Shown: positions 5,457 to 5,649 of the stretch, piece by piece | How the letters are laid out: each line of letters starts with the position of its first letter | Position numbering within the stretch: position 1 is the stretch's first letter | Assembly: GCA_022361135.1 (NCBI GenBank) | Contig: JAKSBM010000970.1 | Location: 1 to 5,649, forward strand | Length of the DNA stretch: 5,649 bases | From: Desulfobacterales bacterium | GTDB lineage: Bacteria > Desulfobacterota > Desulfobacteria > Desulfobacterales > Desulfobacteraceae | Reading direction: 5' to 3' | Notes under the pieces: model-generated | Told to the model about the DNA's origin: nothing | The model's input: only the letters and a program-made list of their open reading frames with translations | Database searches by the model: none | Position numbers and translations under genes: made by a program

Positions 5457-5649
5457 TTACAGGGTATAGAGATCGTCCGTTGCAAAGACGGCTTCCGTGG
5501 TCAGGTTGACCCCCAATCTCCGCAGCCCTTCCTCATCCCCGGGGGAGGGCATGTGGGTCATGTGCATTTCACAGCCGGAGAATTCCTTGAGCATGCTAGA
5601 TAGCGAGGGCCAGACCTCAGCAGCCAATCCCGCGAGAGCTTCGCCGCGG
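5457..5649 (-). CDS. C-terminal end of a DUF1846 (UPF0371)-like protein, cut by the window edge
   Basis: Only the last 63 residues are present; the frame is open to the window edge and stops with TAA at 5457-5459. The tail contains LKEFSGCEMHMTHMPSPGDE and, directly after it, EGLRRLGVNLTTEAVFATDDLY. From memory this matches the C-terminus of DUF1846 proteins, which carry a GCE-x-H-x-T/S segment, then a D-E-x2-hydrophobic-R-K/R-L-G-hydrophobic-N-hydrophobic-T block and a final LY/LF. Full-length members are about 500 residues and their biochemical role is not established. Codon use and GC content resemble the neighbouring genes. It converges on the M15 gene and is followed by the terminator at 5319-5347. 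The identification rests on a short segment, so a different family remains possible. Confidence 0.65.
   Translation of the reverse strand, partial: RGEALAGLAAEVWPSLSSMLKEFSGCEMHMTHMPSPGDEEGLRRLGVNLTTEAVFATDDLYTL

Overview
The window is GC-rich bacterial chromosome. Codon style and gene content (single-membrane-anchored periplasmic proteins, Sec signal peptides, a HupE/UreJ-type protein) suggest a Gram-negative, perhaps a Desulfobacterota/Deltaproteobacteria-like organism. The taxonomic guess is inference only; no marker gene is present. No tRNA, rRNA, CRISPR array, insertion sequence or phage gene was seen.

Layout from left to right. Positions 1-224 hold no convincing intact gene: there is a short plus-strand open stretch that may be a decayed gene tail, and a long GC-rich stem-loop (164-203) just downstream of the first operon. 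Positions 225-2652 hold a leftward cluster of four genes, in transcription order: a small secreted Cys-rich protein, a membrane-anchored TPR protein, a HupE/UreJ_2-type membrane protein, and a 'transmembrane anchor protein' with a Pro-rich stalk and a C-terminal beta-rich domain. The last three are tightly spaced, each with a good Shine-Dalgarno (SD), and the HupE SD overlaps the TPR stop codon. Positions 2844-4409 hold a leftward beta-CASP metallo-beta-lactamase-fold ribonuclease-like protein with all its metal-binding motifs and an enlarged middle segment. A 193-bp AT-rich region with several inverted repeats separates it from the rightward gene 4603-5313, a membrane-anchored M15-type zinc peptidase. 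At the right edge a leftward gene enters the window (5457-5649, only its C-terminus); it resembles DUF1846 (UPF0371). A strand-asymmetric terminator lies between these two convergent genes.

How the genes may work together: the four-gene leftward cluster looks like an envelope module whose every product is predicted to be membrane-bound or exported. HupE/UreJ-type proteins are associated with nickel/cobalt and possibly other metals, and the small Cys/His protein resembles secreted metal-binding peptides, so envelope metal handling is the most economical hypothesis, but it is unproven. The beta-CASP protein (RNA processing), the M15 peptidase (cell wall) and DUF1846 (unknown function) appear to be independent single-gene units.
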